64,000 bases of DNA from Bin80 sp965209015 (GCA_965209015.1 OZ242367.1:1860001-1924000), one strand, 5' to 3'; numbered from the stretch's first letter, positions 27,498 to 36,960 are shown. Program-made: numbers and translations. Notes: generated from the sequence alone by a model not told the origin.

Positions 27498-28640
27498 CTA
27501 ACTGGTTACCTCAGTTTCAATGCTTTTTAGTAAAAGGTGCAGATCTTCCAATACTGGTATAATCTTTGGTTCCAATTCTTCTGATTCACGTATATCTGGT
27601 AGTGGATAGTCATATATGGGAATGGAGTTTCCTCTGATCTGAATCATATTATGTTCAGAGTGGCCTATGATTAGCACAGCACGAATATGTTGCTGATCCC
27701 ATATTGGATATTTGAGTATTGAAGATAGTGCTCCACCTGTCCCAGCAACTGCTAAGATGGAACGTTTTGGGAATGCATCTTGTGCGCTTCCGGTAAGGTA
27801 TCTGCGGATGATTTCCAGTAGGATTGCAGTGGATAACCAGTTAGAAGAATTCGATTCCCTGAGAATCAATTCTGGATCTGCAACGACAATGGTTAGTTCT
27901 GATGCATGACTTGGATCCTGACCGGCCATAAATCCCATTGCATTCAGAGAGTATTTGTGACTCTCTATTTGAATTTCAATTTGAAGTGGTTCTGAGAGGA
28001 TCTGATTTCCATTGGGTAATTTTCCGATAGCAATGCTGTCTGTCGTCAATCCAGAAAGTTCCGCAAGGGTCTGTGGCAATATCTCCAAGATCAAGGCATC
28101 AACTCCCTCTGAGGCGGTAATATGCCTGTTCACCTGCCCTACACTAATGATTACTTTAGCCCCATTATGAATAAGGTTTTCAATCCGATCGGATGTGAGT
28201 GAGTCTTTTAGTAGAACTACGGCCTCTCCCGCCTCTGAACCAAGTTTTTCCGGCGATACAAGTTTGTGTATACTGCCAATACCCGCACCTGAACGATAAT
28301 CTGGCCAAAATCTGTAACCATCCCCATCCTGATCACCAAGCTTTACCCCATAAATTATGCGTACCGGTCTACTAGCTTCTACAATGAGTGAATCTTGAAA
28401 TACTGGCTGGATACCCGTCATTTGATCGGCTATGAATTCCAAGATATCTTGAGGGCTACCCGATTCCTCCCTCAGTTTTAGCTGATCAATATTTTGGATC
28501 ACATTTGAAGGTTGCCATGCTAAGGGGGTTGATGATAAGTCTGGATTTGTACGATTCAATGTGACACAGCCGGCATACAGGATCATCGAAATTAGACAAA
28601 CGATGCCTAAAATTCTGAAGGTTCGATCAGTCATTAACAT
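27498..28640 (-). CDS. Lipoprotein with degenerate M28-like peptidase domain
   Basis: About 380 residues. The signal ends in a lipobox-like LYAGC. The middle part resembles the PA/M28 layout: a PA-like segment (GEAVVLLKDSLTSDRIENLIHNGAKVII), then AMGFMAGQDPSHASELTIVVADPEL, which aligns by eye with the 'N-hydrophobic-G-x-D-P...E-x-hydrophobic-hydrophobic' strand of M28 aminopeptidases. The usual 'HxDhx' zinc motif is missing, and only generic downstream helix text (NWLSTAILLEIIRRYL) remains. It is therefore probably non-catalytic. The ATG at 28638-28640 directly follows the upstream GT stop, so the two genes are likely co-translated. Confidence 0.55.
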   Translation of the reverse strand: MLMTDRTFRILGIVCLISMILYAGCVTLNRTNPDLSSTPLAWQPSNVIQNIDQLKLREESGSPQDILEFIADQMTGIQPVFQDSLIVEASRPVRIIYGVKLGDQDGDGYRFWPDYRSGAGIGSIHKLVSPEKLGSEAGEAVVLLKDSLTSDRIENLIHNGAKVIISVGQVNRHITASEGVDALILEILPQTLAELSGLTTDSIAIGKLPNGNQILSEPLQIEIQIESHKYSLNAMGFMAGQDPSHASELTIVVADPELILRESNSSNWLSTAILLEIIRRYLTGSAQDAFPKRSILAVAGTGGALSSILKYPIWDQQHIRAVLIIGHSEHNMIQIRGNSIPIYDYPLPDIRESEELEPKIIPVLEDLHLLLKSIETEVTS

Positions 28641-28641
28641 G

Positions 28642-29778
28642 CTACATAATGGATTCAAGTGCATCCATAAACCTCCCCCATCCTAATGATTGTTTTTGGC
28701 GTTGCACTCCTATCAAAATTTTTTTTCGCATATCCTCATTAAAGTACCTGATTATTGCATTTGCCAATGCTACATGATCATTGGGCGGGACAATGAGTCC
28801 GGCCTCTTCATGTGGTACCATTTCGGAGAGCCCGCCTACGTCAGTGGTAATGATTGGAACCTCAAACTGATATGCAACCTGTGCTACACCACTCTGAGTT
28901 GCAGACAAGTATGGTTGAACGACAGCATCCGCAGCAGCAAAGTAAAGTGCCACTTCCTCTCTGGGGATATATTGATTGACCAGTCTTACTTGTTTTGCTA
29001 TACCAAGTACTTCAATTTGTTCATGGTACAATGCTTCATCCTCATAAAACTCTCCAGCCACTAAGAGGCATATATTAGGGAGAGCATGCCGTATTTTTTG
29101 CAAACTTTCCAGAAGCACATGCAAACCTTTGTAACGTCTAATGAATCCGAAAAATAGAATGATTGGAATATTTGGATCCAGTTTTAATTTCCTGCGTGCC
29201 TCAATTCGGTCAGCGGGCTCGCCAAAAGAATCGTAGATAGGATGGGGAGCGAAAATTCGAGGACAGCTAACGTTCAACCAATCTAAATCCCTATCTACCG
29301 CAGAGGACATTACGACACATCCTCGTATTGCCTTAAAAAAGTAACGTCCAAGGAGAATGTCTCCTGGTCGGCGCTCATGTGGTAACGCATTATCCACCAC
29401 TGCCACAGATTTAATTCCATGACGGAAAAGCCTACGAGCTATTGTACCAAATACTGGGGCAAAAAACGGCGTCCAATATCGGAAAACTACTACCTCCGCC
29501 TCTAACTTTTGGATGTACCGTACTGTGTTCCACCATGAAAACGGATTGATTGAGTCCACCAGCCGCTCTGCATCTAAGGCACGATCAGAAATCATACCAT
29601 TTTCGTATTGAGTTCGGCCAGGGAAGAGAAATCCAGGGTATTGACGGGTGAATGTAATTGCATGTACTTGATGCCCACGAGAAATCAACTTAGCGGCGAT
29701 CGTTTCGGACAGATGGGCAATACCTCCCCGGTATGGATACATCGGACCGAGGAGTACAATCCGACGACATTCACTCAT
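28642..29778 (-). CDS. GT4-family glycosyltransferase
   Basis: Protein of 378 residues. The opening RIVLLGPMYPYRGGIAHLSE carries the N-terminal glycine-rich acceptor loop of GT4. The C-terminal domain has IILFFGFIRRYKGLHVLLES, ICLLVAGEFYEDEALY, VALYFAAADAVVQPYLSATQ and PIITTDVGGLSEMVPHEEAG, the nucleotide-sugar site with its E-x7-E-like pattern. Substrates are unknown. It is followed at once by the lipoprotein gene at 27498-28640. Confidence 0.87.
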   Translation of the reverse strand: MSECRRIVLLGPMYPYRGGIAHLSETIAAKLISRGHQVHAITFTRQYPGFLFPGRTQYENGMISDRALDAERLVDSINPFSWWNTVRYIQKLEAEVVVFRYWTPFFAPVFGTIARRLFRHGIKSVAVVDNALPHERRPGDILLGRYFFKAIRGCVVMSSAVDRDLDWLNVSCPRIFAPHPIYDSFGEPADRIEARRKLKLDPNIPIILFFGFIRRYKGLHVLLESLQKIRHALPNICLLVAGEFYEDEALYHEQIEVLGIAKQVRLVNQYIPREEVALYFAAADAVVQPYLSATQSGVAQVAYQFEVPIITTDVGGLSEMVPHEEAGLIVPPNDHVALANAIIRYFNEDMRKKILIGVQRQKQSLGWGRFMDALESIM

Positions 29779-30203
29779 TTTGGATTTTTATAGTGAAGTT
29801 ATCCGAATTTTGGCTTTCATCACCAATATAATTCAGAGAAATCTGTGGACTTGTACCTGACAGCGTTGACTGGGTCAAGGAGATCATCAAGGTTCCTGAG
29901 AGGTTTCTGTGACATCATGATGTAGTCTCTAATGCAATTTTCGTAAAATGATTAAACGCTTAGAGAGAATGGACCTACCAGCAAAATTCAATAATTCAAC
30001 ACATTTGGTAGAGGCAACAGAAAGTTTGAAAGCTTAGGATATAAATTTTACTTAATCTAAGGAGAGTTAGATATTTTCTCATAATGTTCGTACTATAATT
30101 AAGGTGTCAAGTCCTCTGAATCTTACCATTGGCTTACAGGTCCTAAGCTATGGATCTACAAACTTTTGATCCGAGGAACCCGTCAGTAATATTTGAGCTA
30201 ATC
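29779..30203. other. Gene-free spacer between GT4 and the GHKL nuclease
   Basis: About 425 bp of AT-rich DNA with no protein-like frame on either strand. It holds the GT4 promoter (minus strand) and the 3' end of the GHKL gene. No terminator stem was recognised. Confidence 0.35.
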
Positions 30204-32189
30204 TTACAATATTCCTAATTTTTCAAAGAAAATACGGTTCCTTATCCTCGCATCATTGAGAATTTTATCCCAACTTAGAAACTCAACGTAAAGATTTGAT
30301 CCACTCTCCCACTTGAACCAACCCTGCCCATCAGGCATAGGAGTATAGCTCTTTTTCTGAGCAAGCCAATCTTGAATCTTTTTTGACAAATCGCACACAA
30401 TATATCCATACGCTGGAGTATTTTCAGAGATAAGGAGAGGCCTGCCATTGGGAGTCCTAGATTTTCTTTTTCTCAGATCAACAACGTAATCAATGATCTG
30501 CTCAATCGGGTCATGAGAAGACCCTCGATGCGTAAAATCATCCCGATCTGGACGCTTGAATTCAAAGATCATAATCGGATTTGATTCCTCGTTATCTCCT
30601 CTAAAAAGCACACGCTTATCATATATAAGCAAATCAGGTCGGCCGAGGCTACCGTTTCCAATAGGTTTATCTGAGGAAATAAAACTGGTGAAGTTGAGTC
30701 GTTCGTCAATGAGCCACAAATTATGCTGATCAAAAGGAGTTGACTCGGAATCTTCACCTCGAGGAAATATTATGTCATGGACTACCCCTTCAGTTTGATA
30801 CTTTCCGTGATCATCCGTCTCCAAACTCTTTTCAAACAACTCAAGGATCAGCCTTCGAAATGCAATGTAGCGTATCAGATCGGCTTTGCTACTTGCCGAT
30901 GCCCTGTCAACGATTTCAGAAACGTTCGACTCAGACATATCAAGACTACCCGAAGAGATAATCCTGTTAACTTCTCTACGAATATTCCCCTGATGTGAAA
31001 GATTCTCGGCTTCCAAATATTCAAGAATCTTTTCTGGTTTTGCATTCCAGGGAAGTTCAGCTAAGTCGCTTTGAACCAAAACATTTTTCAACCAGGGTGT
31101 ATTCTGATCAACATACTCTTGAACATACTCTCGCTTTCTTTTGGTTCGGTCTAGATAATCGGTCCCGATTGCATCCCTCGCTATGACCGCAGCATTTCTT
31201 TCAATATCAGTTTTGCCGATCGGAGTATAAAGCTCAGGATCGCTCCCGAACGTGAATCCACCTCTTTCAACAGTCACATGTTTATCAAGATAATCGCCGA
31301 ACACATAGGCCTTGACGATATATTTTTTCTCTGCGTCATCATTCTCGTAAAACTCTTCCTCAAATTCGGGAATATAATTTTTAAGTGGAGTTCCTGATAC
31401 CTCTCTCCTATGAGCAACCAAACTAATTTGATTCTTCAGATTTCTTGGTTCAAAAATTTTGAACGTACGGACACTAAATTCTTCACTGTATGGCTTAGAA
31501 AGTAACGAGAAGCTCTGCGAAACCTGATCTATCTCAGTAATGAATCTAAGGTATTGATTCAGTATAATAGTTTCACTTCCGTCTTTCTCAGATAGAGTAA
31601 TCTGAGGGCATTTATATCCCTGATCCACAAAAAATGGGAGGAGGCGCTGAACAAGGACTTTCGCAATAGTGTCCAGTCTCAGATCGTATGAGGTCCCTTG
31701 CCTTGGATCAGTAAGACGAAGGGTAGTCCCTGCTGTTCCCCTATTCTTAGCTTCTCTTATTACTTCATTCTCAATGATTTCATCACGTTGTCCAAGGGTA
31801 AAATTTCTGGACATAAGCTCTCCCCCATTGGTATAGAACACGCTATCAATCTGAACATGATTAAAGTGTTTGAGGCATACAAACCTACCAAAGCCTCTAC
31901 CTCCCTTTTCAATTTTCTGATCCGTGTATAAAGTATCAAATGCTTCGCGGTGAAGGTCAGTAAATCCGATCCCGTTGTCCATGACCTCAAACCCTTTTAT
32001 CCTGCGGCCTTGTCCGCGCATTTCCTCTTGATGATCTCTCAATACTTGGATCGTTACACAACCCTCAATCGTATCGCCACGCTCCTCTATGGATTCGATA
32101 GCATTCACAATTACCTCAACGAGAGGTGTATATGAATTCGTTTGAGGCAGTATATTCTGAACTGCTCGAAGAAGATTGATTTTACTCAT
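30204..32189 (-). CDS. GHKL ATPase fused to PD-(D/E)XK-like nuclease domain
   Basis: About 661 residues from the ATG at 32187-32189. The N-terminal Hsp90/MutL-type ATPase shows the N box (LVEVIVNAIESIEE), G1 (VMDNGIGF), a glycine-rich lid (GGRGFGRFVCLKHFN) and a G3-like strand (GTAGTTLRL). The C-terminal domain (about residues 510-600) has GRPDLLIYDKRV, then IMIFEFKRPDRDD and DPIEQIIDYVVDLR, the D...ExK...Q layout of PD-(D/E)XK nucleases. The middle region is unassigned. Such GHKL-nuclease fusions are known from genomic surveys of restriction and defence systems, but I cannot name a characterised system for this one. It stands alone, with gene-poor DNA on both sides. An upstream GTG at 32261 would add 24 residues with no domain match. 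Confidence 0.75.
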   Translation of the reverse strand: MSKINLLRAVQNILPQTNSYTPLVEVIVNAIESIEERGDTIEGCVTIQVLRDHQEEMRGQGRRIKGFEVMDNGIGFTDLHREAFDTLYTDQKIEKGGRGFGRFVCLKHFNHVQIDSVFYTNGGELMSRNFTLGQRDEIIENEVIREAKNRGTAGTTLRLTDPRQGTSYDLRLDTIAKVLVQRLLPFFVDQGYKCPQITLSEKDGSETIILNQYLRFITEIDQVSQSFSLLSKPYSEEFSVRTFKIFEPRNLKNQISLVAHRREVSGTPLKNYIPEFEEEFYENDDAEKKYIVKAYVFGDYLDKHVTVERGGFTFGSDPELYTPIGKTDIERNAAVIARDAIGTDYLDRTKRKREYVQEYVDQNTPWLKNVLVQSDLAELPWNAKPEKILEYLEAENLSHQGNIRREVNRIISSGSLDMSESNVSEIVDRASASSKADLIRYIAFRRLILELFEKSLETDDHGKYQTEGVVHDIIFPRGEDSESTPFDQHNLWLIDERLNFTSFISSDKPIGNGSLGRPDLLIYDKRVLFRGDNEESNPIMIFEFKRPDRDDFTHRGSSHDPIEQIIDYVVDLRKRKSRTPNGRPLLISENTPAYGYIVCDLSKKIQDWLAQKKSYTPMPDGQGWFKWESGSNLYVEFLSWDKILNDARIRNRIFFEKLGIL

Positions 32190-32834
32190 TTTATCTTGAC
32201 TAATACTTTCACAGGTAAACGAAGAGTAATAATCTATGTGCCTATTGTACTGGAATGTCACATTAGATGGAAATTGTTTTGGCGTTTCCCATAATCGTGA
32301 GCTTATGAGATTATACCAGATAACGAATTGCGTATTCTGAACGAGGTGCTCTACTCAGACCGCATTGGTGGCCAACTTCATTTATTCTATATGGACTCGG
32401 TTGGTCTGAATTTGCACCATCTCACCAAAAAGACAGAAAACCGGATTACAGCAATATTTTTTTTCAAAAACCCTTTCAAACTATAGAATTTGTTGATAGC
32501 TTACCTTGTATTTGTACCTTTATTCTTATATTCCCATTCCTGTTGATGGCGGCTACACTGCTCTGGAGCATTTTCGTGCACATTCTCCATGTTGGTAAAA
32601 ATTTCCGAAGACTTTGTGTGTGTTAGGGGACGTACTTCAATATACATAGAACATTCCTTTTTACTACTCTGATCAAATGCTTCAATCAGTTTATAATTTC
32701 GCCCCCCCCCATTTTATTCTTGCAATAGTACTCTTGGCAGCTCCCGCGAAACCTTTTGCTACGTTGTAAACGTTTCCGATAGATCCGAGCTTGGAATATC
32801 AACATTTAGGGGAACAAACGATACTTCGTTTTAT
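32190..32834. other. Gene-free spacer with a C8 tract
   Basis: No convincing gene. It contains the upstream region of the GHKL gene and a run of eight C near 32703. A short plus-strand frame around 32540-32625 is hydrophobic but has no recognisable start or family. Confidence 0.3.
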
Positions 32835-33415
32835 GTGTATCTAATCCCTTTTTCCTTGGGGTTGAGTTCTCATCCCAGAAGATACGAGGTGCTAACAGAG
32901 GGGGGCTCATTAGATCACCAACCTTGCTATCGTGATGAGACGAAGTTCATTGATGAGGATACGCCGTATACGCTTCGGTTGTCCCTGATCTGGAATATGC
33001 CCGCTGAAACCGGCGGGTCAACTATAACGGGGTATATGGTGCAGTGCAGGTTACCCGCGGATACAGACTATCCATCGTCTTCCACTACTATTACAACTAC
33101 CGGTGCCACGATTACAGGTTTTGCCCCTGCAATCCTGTATGATGTTAGAGTTACTGCCGTTGATGACATTGGCACCGGAGAATGGTTGACTGACCGAGGA
33201 AGCAAGGCTTTGGTAGCTCCTCAGGTACCTACCAGTTTGGAGGTAGCAGTGGCTTCATGAACTTCCCTGAGCCTCTCATAACAAGTCCCCTTCGTAAATC
33301 GGTGGCACTAAACATTATCAACTATGAAGTTCGGTACCGTGATACTGGTCTGTTCCATATCTCGTGGAACTCTATCACACCGAATATGACGGGGACACCA
33401 ACACTACAAGATTGA
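32835..33415 (+). pseudogene. Fibronectin type III repeat remnants, first block
   Basis: Two consecutive frames carry FN3 hallmarks. The frame 32835-33260 includes LSLIWNMPAETGGSTITGYM and ATITGFAPAILYDVRVTAVD, an FN3 B-C strand and the end of an FN3 module. A second frame beginning at 33257 and ending at 33415 has IINYEVRYRDTGLF and SWNSITPNM, the middle of another FN3 module. The frames overlap with a shift, and no start, signal or full module remains. This is a decayed multi-FN3 surface protein. Confidence 0.6.
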
Positions 33416-33458
33416 TGAGTTCGTGCACTTTATTTGCTTCATAACAACTCTTAACAAA

Positions 33459-33926
33459 ATGAAATATATGTTTTTCCTTCTTTCACTCCTGTTGGTCACT
33501 GATGTGACTGGTCAGAGGCTTGAACAGCTTTCAACTTATACAACTCACGGCAATCGTGATGCATTCGCTATGGGCATGATCCTGTCACCTACTCCGGCTG
33601 AATCAGGGCCAATCTTTGGCTTTGAACTTGGTACGAATGGATTTGCAGGTGAACGCAGACTTGATTTTGCACTGCGTGGGCCTGCGATAATTTATCTGAC
33701 TGGTGGTTACCAGTTCGCGATTGATAAGAACAAACATGCCACCAGTGTGCTCTTACTGGTCGGTTGGCGGAGATTTGATTACGAACATTGGGCTGGTTAC
33801 GAATGGGATAAGATCGCAGGTCTTATGGCTATCCATACTGTCAAACCGTTCTTTGCCGGTCTTAAATTTGCCGATCCATGGAGAGCCAACTTAGTTCTCG
33901 GTGCTCGTATTCCTCTAAATAAATGA
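33459..33926 (+). CDS. Small secreted protein, possible beta-barrel
   Basis: Protein of 155 residues from the ATG at 33459. It has a signal peptide (MKYMFFLLSLLLVTDVTG|Q) and strands such as IIYLTGGYQFAID and HATSVLLLVGWRRFDYEHWAG. It ends FADPWRANLVLGARIPLNK with no typical terminal aromatic residue. It sits between two blocks of FN3 remnants and may be an intact gene that landed there or a surviving portion of a larger locus. The family is not recognised. Confidence 0.5.
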   Translation: MKYMFFLLSLLLVTDVTGQRLEQLSTYTTHGNRDAFAMGMILSPTPAESGPIFGFELGTNGFAGERRLDFALRGPAIIYLTGGYQFAIDKNKHATSVLLLVGWRRFDYEHWAGYEWDKIAGLMAIHTVKPFFAGLKFADPWRANLVLGARIPLNK

Positions 33927-33960
33927 TTACTAACCTTGCAAAGGGAATAGAGTAGTTCAC

Positions 33961-34290
33961 TCAGGTTACTGCAATCAACTCGGTGGGCCATGCCCCTACT
34001 TGGACGAGGAATTCGAGACTCCATCAACTACTCCAACCTAACCAATTTTTCTGTCACTGCTACATGATAAGCTTTCAAAGACAATGGATCTCCAATCATA
34101 TGCTACGATGTCTTCCACCATGTTTCGGATACCGGAGGTGACTCCCTAGAAGATTGGATATTAACTGTTCAAGTTACTGAGCAGTAACTACTACGACGGT
34201 CTCCTCACTGACTGCAGGAACGGGATATGATGTTGAGGTTCTTGTTGGAAACTCAATTGATGATGGCACACCGGATCAGGTACAAAGGAG
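33961..34290 (+). pseudogene. Fibronectin type III repeat remnants, second block
   Basis: Protein-like pieces in different frames: VTAINSVGHAPTW (typical end of an FN3 module), then IICYDVFHHVSDTGGDSLEDW, and from about 34198 TTVSSLTAGTGYDVEVLVGN, another FN3 strand F-G. Stops and shifts separate them. They continue the decay seen at 32835-33415 on the other side of the small secreted gene. Confidence 0.55.
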
Positions 34291-34341
34291 AGAAAGAATC
34301 AAGAAACGATACCACCTGAGATGTGAACTAGATCACAGACA

Positions 34342-34576
34342 AAATTAGCAGAGTGGAGTTACAGAGATCACCTTGATAAAGCAACTTCTGTAGAGGAGGC
34401 GATTTGATACGAGGATAGTCAGAATCATCAGAAAACAACAACTGTGTGCGAAAAATGTCAAAAACGATTCCAGATCCAGTATTAAACTATTTAAGGTGGT
34501 AAACTTCTGTTGCCTTGCAGCTATGAATAATAATCGGCTGATCAGAACTCACTATGCAACACAAATTAGCAGAGTG
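34342..34576. repeat. 14-bp direct repeat pair
   Basis: AAATTAGCAGAGTG occurs at 34342-34355 and again at 34563-34576, just before the DUF4342 gene. The intervening DNA is non-coding. The pair could be a scar of a tandem duplication or recombination. Confidence 0.4.
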
Positions 34577-34609
34577 CGTATCTTGATCTTTAAATAACTT
34601 GTATTTATT

Positions 34610-34942
34610 ATGTCCTCACGAAGCAACAATATTGGAGAACGTCTGGGAGAACGCTTTGAAGAAGTCAAAGTAGAGGGGGCCCAGCTAGTCGACAAAGTCA
34701 AAGAACTTGCGCGGGAAGGGAAGGTCCGCAAAATTTCATTGATCAAGGATGGTCGAGTACTTGGAGAGTTTCCTCTCTATCTGGGACTGGGAGGTTCGGT
34801 GGCCGCGGTTGTACTCATCCCCACAATTGCTGCAGTCGGTGCAATTGCAGCACTCGTAACCGATATCACTGTACGTATTGAACGTGAAACCTCTGAGGAC
34901 ATTGAGCGAAGTTCATCCCAAGAGGCAGATGATCTCCCCTGA
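34610..34942 (+). CDS. DUF4342 domain protein
   Basis: Protein of 110 residues. The DUF4342 core is visible: VEGAQLVDKVKELAREGKVR followed by a short beta hairpin (ISLIKDGRVLGEFPL), a hydrophobic helical pair (YLGLGGSVAAVVLIPTIAAV; GAIAALVTDITV) and an acidic tail. Family members are small membrane-associated proteins of unknown function. Alone on the plus strand; a 12-bp stem-loop follows its stop. There is no evidence of a specific role. Confidence 0.75.
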   Translation: MSSRSNNIGERLGERFEEVKVEGAQLVDKVKELAREGKVRKISLIKDGRVLGEFPLYLGLGGSVAAVVLIPTIAAVGAIAALVTDITVRIERETSEDIERSSSQEADDLP

Positions 34943-34950
34943 CCATCTCT

Positions 34951-35010
34951 TCAATTGTAGGATTGAATACATCTTGTAGCCGTATCATCCAAAGACTGTC
35001 CTACAATTGA
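34951..35010. terminator. 12-bp-armed stem-loop after the DUF4342 gene
   Basis: TCAATTGTAGGA at 34951-34962 and TCCTACAATTGA at 34999-35010 are perfectly complementary, with a 36-base spacer. The repeat begins eight bases after the stop codon. The long loop and absent T tract make it an unusual terminator; an mRNA 3' structure or protein-binding site is also possible. Confidence 0.45.
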
Positions 35011-35310
35011 TGCCCGAGTTCTCGTTACGAATGGATCTTGTTAGCAAGTGAACGAGTTTTCAACGCTCAGGGGTTTTCAATTTTGCAGTATTTCTACGGA
35101 TCTGATCCTTTCCGTCAATTGTTCGCGGGAGCATCGCCATTCATTCTCTCACCTCTGAGATTCCACTGCTCGGAAAAGACAAAATCTTGTTGAACTAACT
35201 GGAACCATCAAGATAGCCGTCCTACAACATGGAGTGGTCAGGGTATATGAGGTATGATAAAGGTGATTCCGTTGGTGGGGATATAGGCTTGCTCCGGCGA
35301 CAATTCCCCT
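35011..35310. other. Convergent intergenic region (DUF4342 / surE)
   Basis: About 300 bp between two convergent genes. No protein-like frame apart from shadows of surE and no strong stem with a T run were seen. Confidence 0.35.
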
Positions 35311-36150
35311 TCACTGAAATATCTGATCCTCAGAGTCTGGCCACCGCCAAGTCTTGAAAACATCAATACACCCATGGGCAGTGCGATCACACTGCAGCGG
35401 AGTGATTGAAACGTATCCCTCCTCCATAACTTTAGCATCCGTATCTGTCGCATCATCAGAAACTTGAAGCATCCCTCGATACCAGTAATAAGGTTTATTG
35501 GAAGGGTCAGTTCGAGCAATGAAATCTTCTTCCCATCTGGAAATAGCCTGACGGGTGACGCGAATTCCTTTGATTTCATCTTCCGGGATGGAAGGAATAT
35601 TTGCGCTCAACACAATCCCTCGAGGCAATCGACTTCGCAGCACCTTCCCCGCAATTATTTTCGCATAAGTACTCGCAGCAGAATAATCTGCATTAACATC
35701 CTTGGAGTCCAAACTAAATGCAATGGAATCAATCCCATTGACAGAAGATTCGGTTGCGGCACTGATTGTACCGGAATAGATCACATTGATCGCCACATTT
35801 GAACCACGGTTAATCCCACTAACCGTTAAATCGGGTTTTCGATGTGATAACTCGTGCAACGCCAATTTCATACAATCACTGGGAGTTCCTGAAATACCCA
35901 ATGCACGGATATGACTTAATTCGCCACCGAGAGAATAGTCATTGACTCGAATAGGATTCGTCAATGTAATTGAGTGTCCCACAGCACTCTGTTCGCTGAT
36001 GGGAGCAATTACAACCACATCTCCCAATTCGTCCATCGCCTTTGCCAAGGCAAAAATGCCAGGAGAATAGATCCCATCATCATTCGTGACCAAGATCAGT
36101 GGCTTTCGACGTGATTGAACATTATTCTCTTTTGTATTAAGGAGAGTCAT
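35311..36150 (-). CDS. surE: 5'/3'-nucleotidase SurE
   Basis: Metal-dependent nucleotide phosphatase. Seen: the N-terminal metal site LVTNDDGIYSPGI (Asp-Asp), APISEQSAVGHSIT, the GISGTPSDCMKLAL segment and SGINRGSNVAINVIYSGT, all canonical. At 279 residues it has a short N-terminal extension before RRKPLILVTNDDG and a normal C-terminus with SITPLQCD. It starts three bases after the panB stop, so surE and panB form an operon in which panB comes first. Confidence 0.95.
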   Translation of the reverse strand: MTLLNTKENNVQSRRKPLILVTNDDGIYSPGIFALAKAMDELGDVVVIAPISEQSAVGHSITLTNPIRVNDYSLGGELSHIRALGISGTPSDCMKLALHELSHRKPDLTVSGINRGSNVAINVIYSGTISAATESSVNGIDSIAFSLDSKDVNADYSAASTYAKIIAGKVLRSRLPRGIVLSANIPSIPEDEIKGIRVTRQAISRWEEDFIARTDPSNKPYYWYRGMLQVSDDATDTDAKVMEEGYVSITPLQCDRTAHGCIDVFKTWRWPDSEDQIFQ

Positions 36151-36153
36151 ACC

Positions 36154-36960
36154 CTAATAGCTCTCTTCTGGTGAAGGAAAAGTACGATTCCGAACATCAT
36201 CCACATAGTTCTTGACCGCTTTCGTCGCCGAATCCGCCAAGTCCACATAATTGCGAACAAAGCGGGGATTAAAGTCATTGTTTAAGCCCAGTGCATCATG
36301 TGTCACCAGTACTTGACCATCGCATGAATTCCCAGCTCCGATACCAATTGTAGGAATTTTTAACGAAGTAGAAATCTCTCCAGCCAGTTTAGCTGGAATT
36401 TTCTCCAAAACAATTGCAAAACATCCTGCTCTCTCAAGCGCAAGCGCATCATGTATGAGTTCATCTGCCGCTTCTGGTTCATTTGCACGTACTTTGTAAG
36501 TACCGAAGCTATAAATACTCTGTGGAGTAAGTCCTAAATGTCCTGTGACGGGTATTCCTGCTTGAACGATTCGCTCAATTGCAGGGACAACTATACTTCC
36601 TCCCTCAATCTTCACGGCATGGGCCCCCGCTTCTTTCATCACACGAATCGAAGACAGGAGAGCTCCTTTATTGTTCCCTTGATAGGACCCAAAAGGTAAG
36701 TCTACAACTACAAGAGCTCGCTTCACTGCACGAACTACACACTGAGCATGATAAATCATATGCTCCAATGTAATTGGAAGAGTAGTCTCATGACCTGCCA
36801 TCACATTAGAAGCCGAATCCCCGACCAAAAGGGCATCTACACCTGCGCGGTCCAGTATGCGCGCCATGGTATAATCGTACGCCGTTAACATTGCGATCGG
36901 CGTACCCGTCAACTTCATCTGACGAAACGTCTGGGTCGTAACCCTCCTAACGTCATTCAT
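36154..36960 (-). CDS. panB: 3-methyl-2-oxobutanoate hydroxymethyltransferase
   Basis: First enzyme of pantothenate (CoA) synthesis; TIM-barrel, metal-dependent. Seen: MLTAYDYTMARILDRAGVDA with LLVGDSASNVMAGHETT, VVVDLPFGSYQG, AVKIEGGSIV, GHLGLTPQSIYSFGTYKVRA and TIGIGAGNSCDGQVLVTHD. The ATG at 36958-36960 is preferred over a TTG eight codons upstream because MNDVRRVTTQTFRQMK aligns with family starts. No panC or panD is nearby. It is followed by surE. Confidence 0.95.
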   Translation of the reverse strand: MNDVRRVTTQTFRQMKLTGTPIAMLTAYDYTMARILDRAGVDALLVGDSASNVMAGHETTLPITLEHMIYHAQCVVRAVKRALVVVDLPFGSYQGNNKGALLSSIRVMKEAGAHAVKIEGGSIVVPAIERIVQAGIPVTGHLGLTPQSIYSFGTYKVRANEPEAADELIHDALALERAGCFAIVLEKIPAKLAGEISTSLKIPTIGIGAGNSCDGQVLVTHDALGLNNDFNPRFVRNYVDLADSATKAVKNYVDDVRNRTFPSPEESY

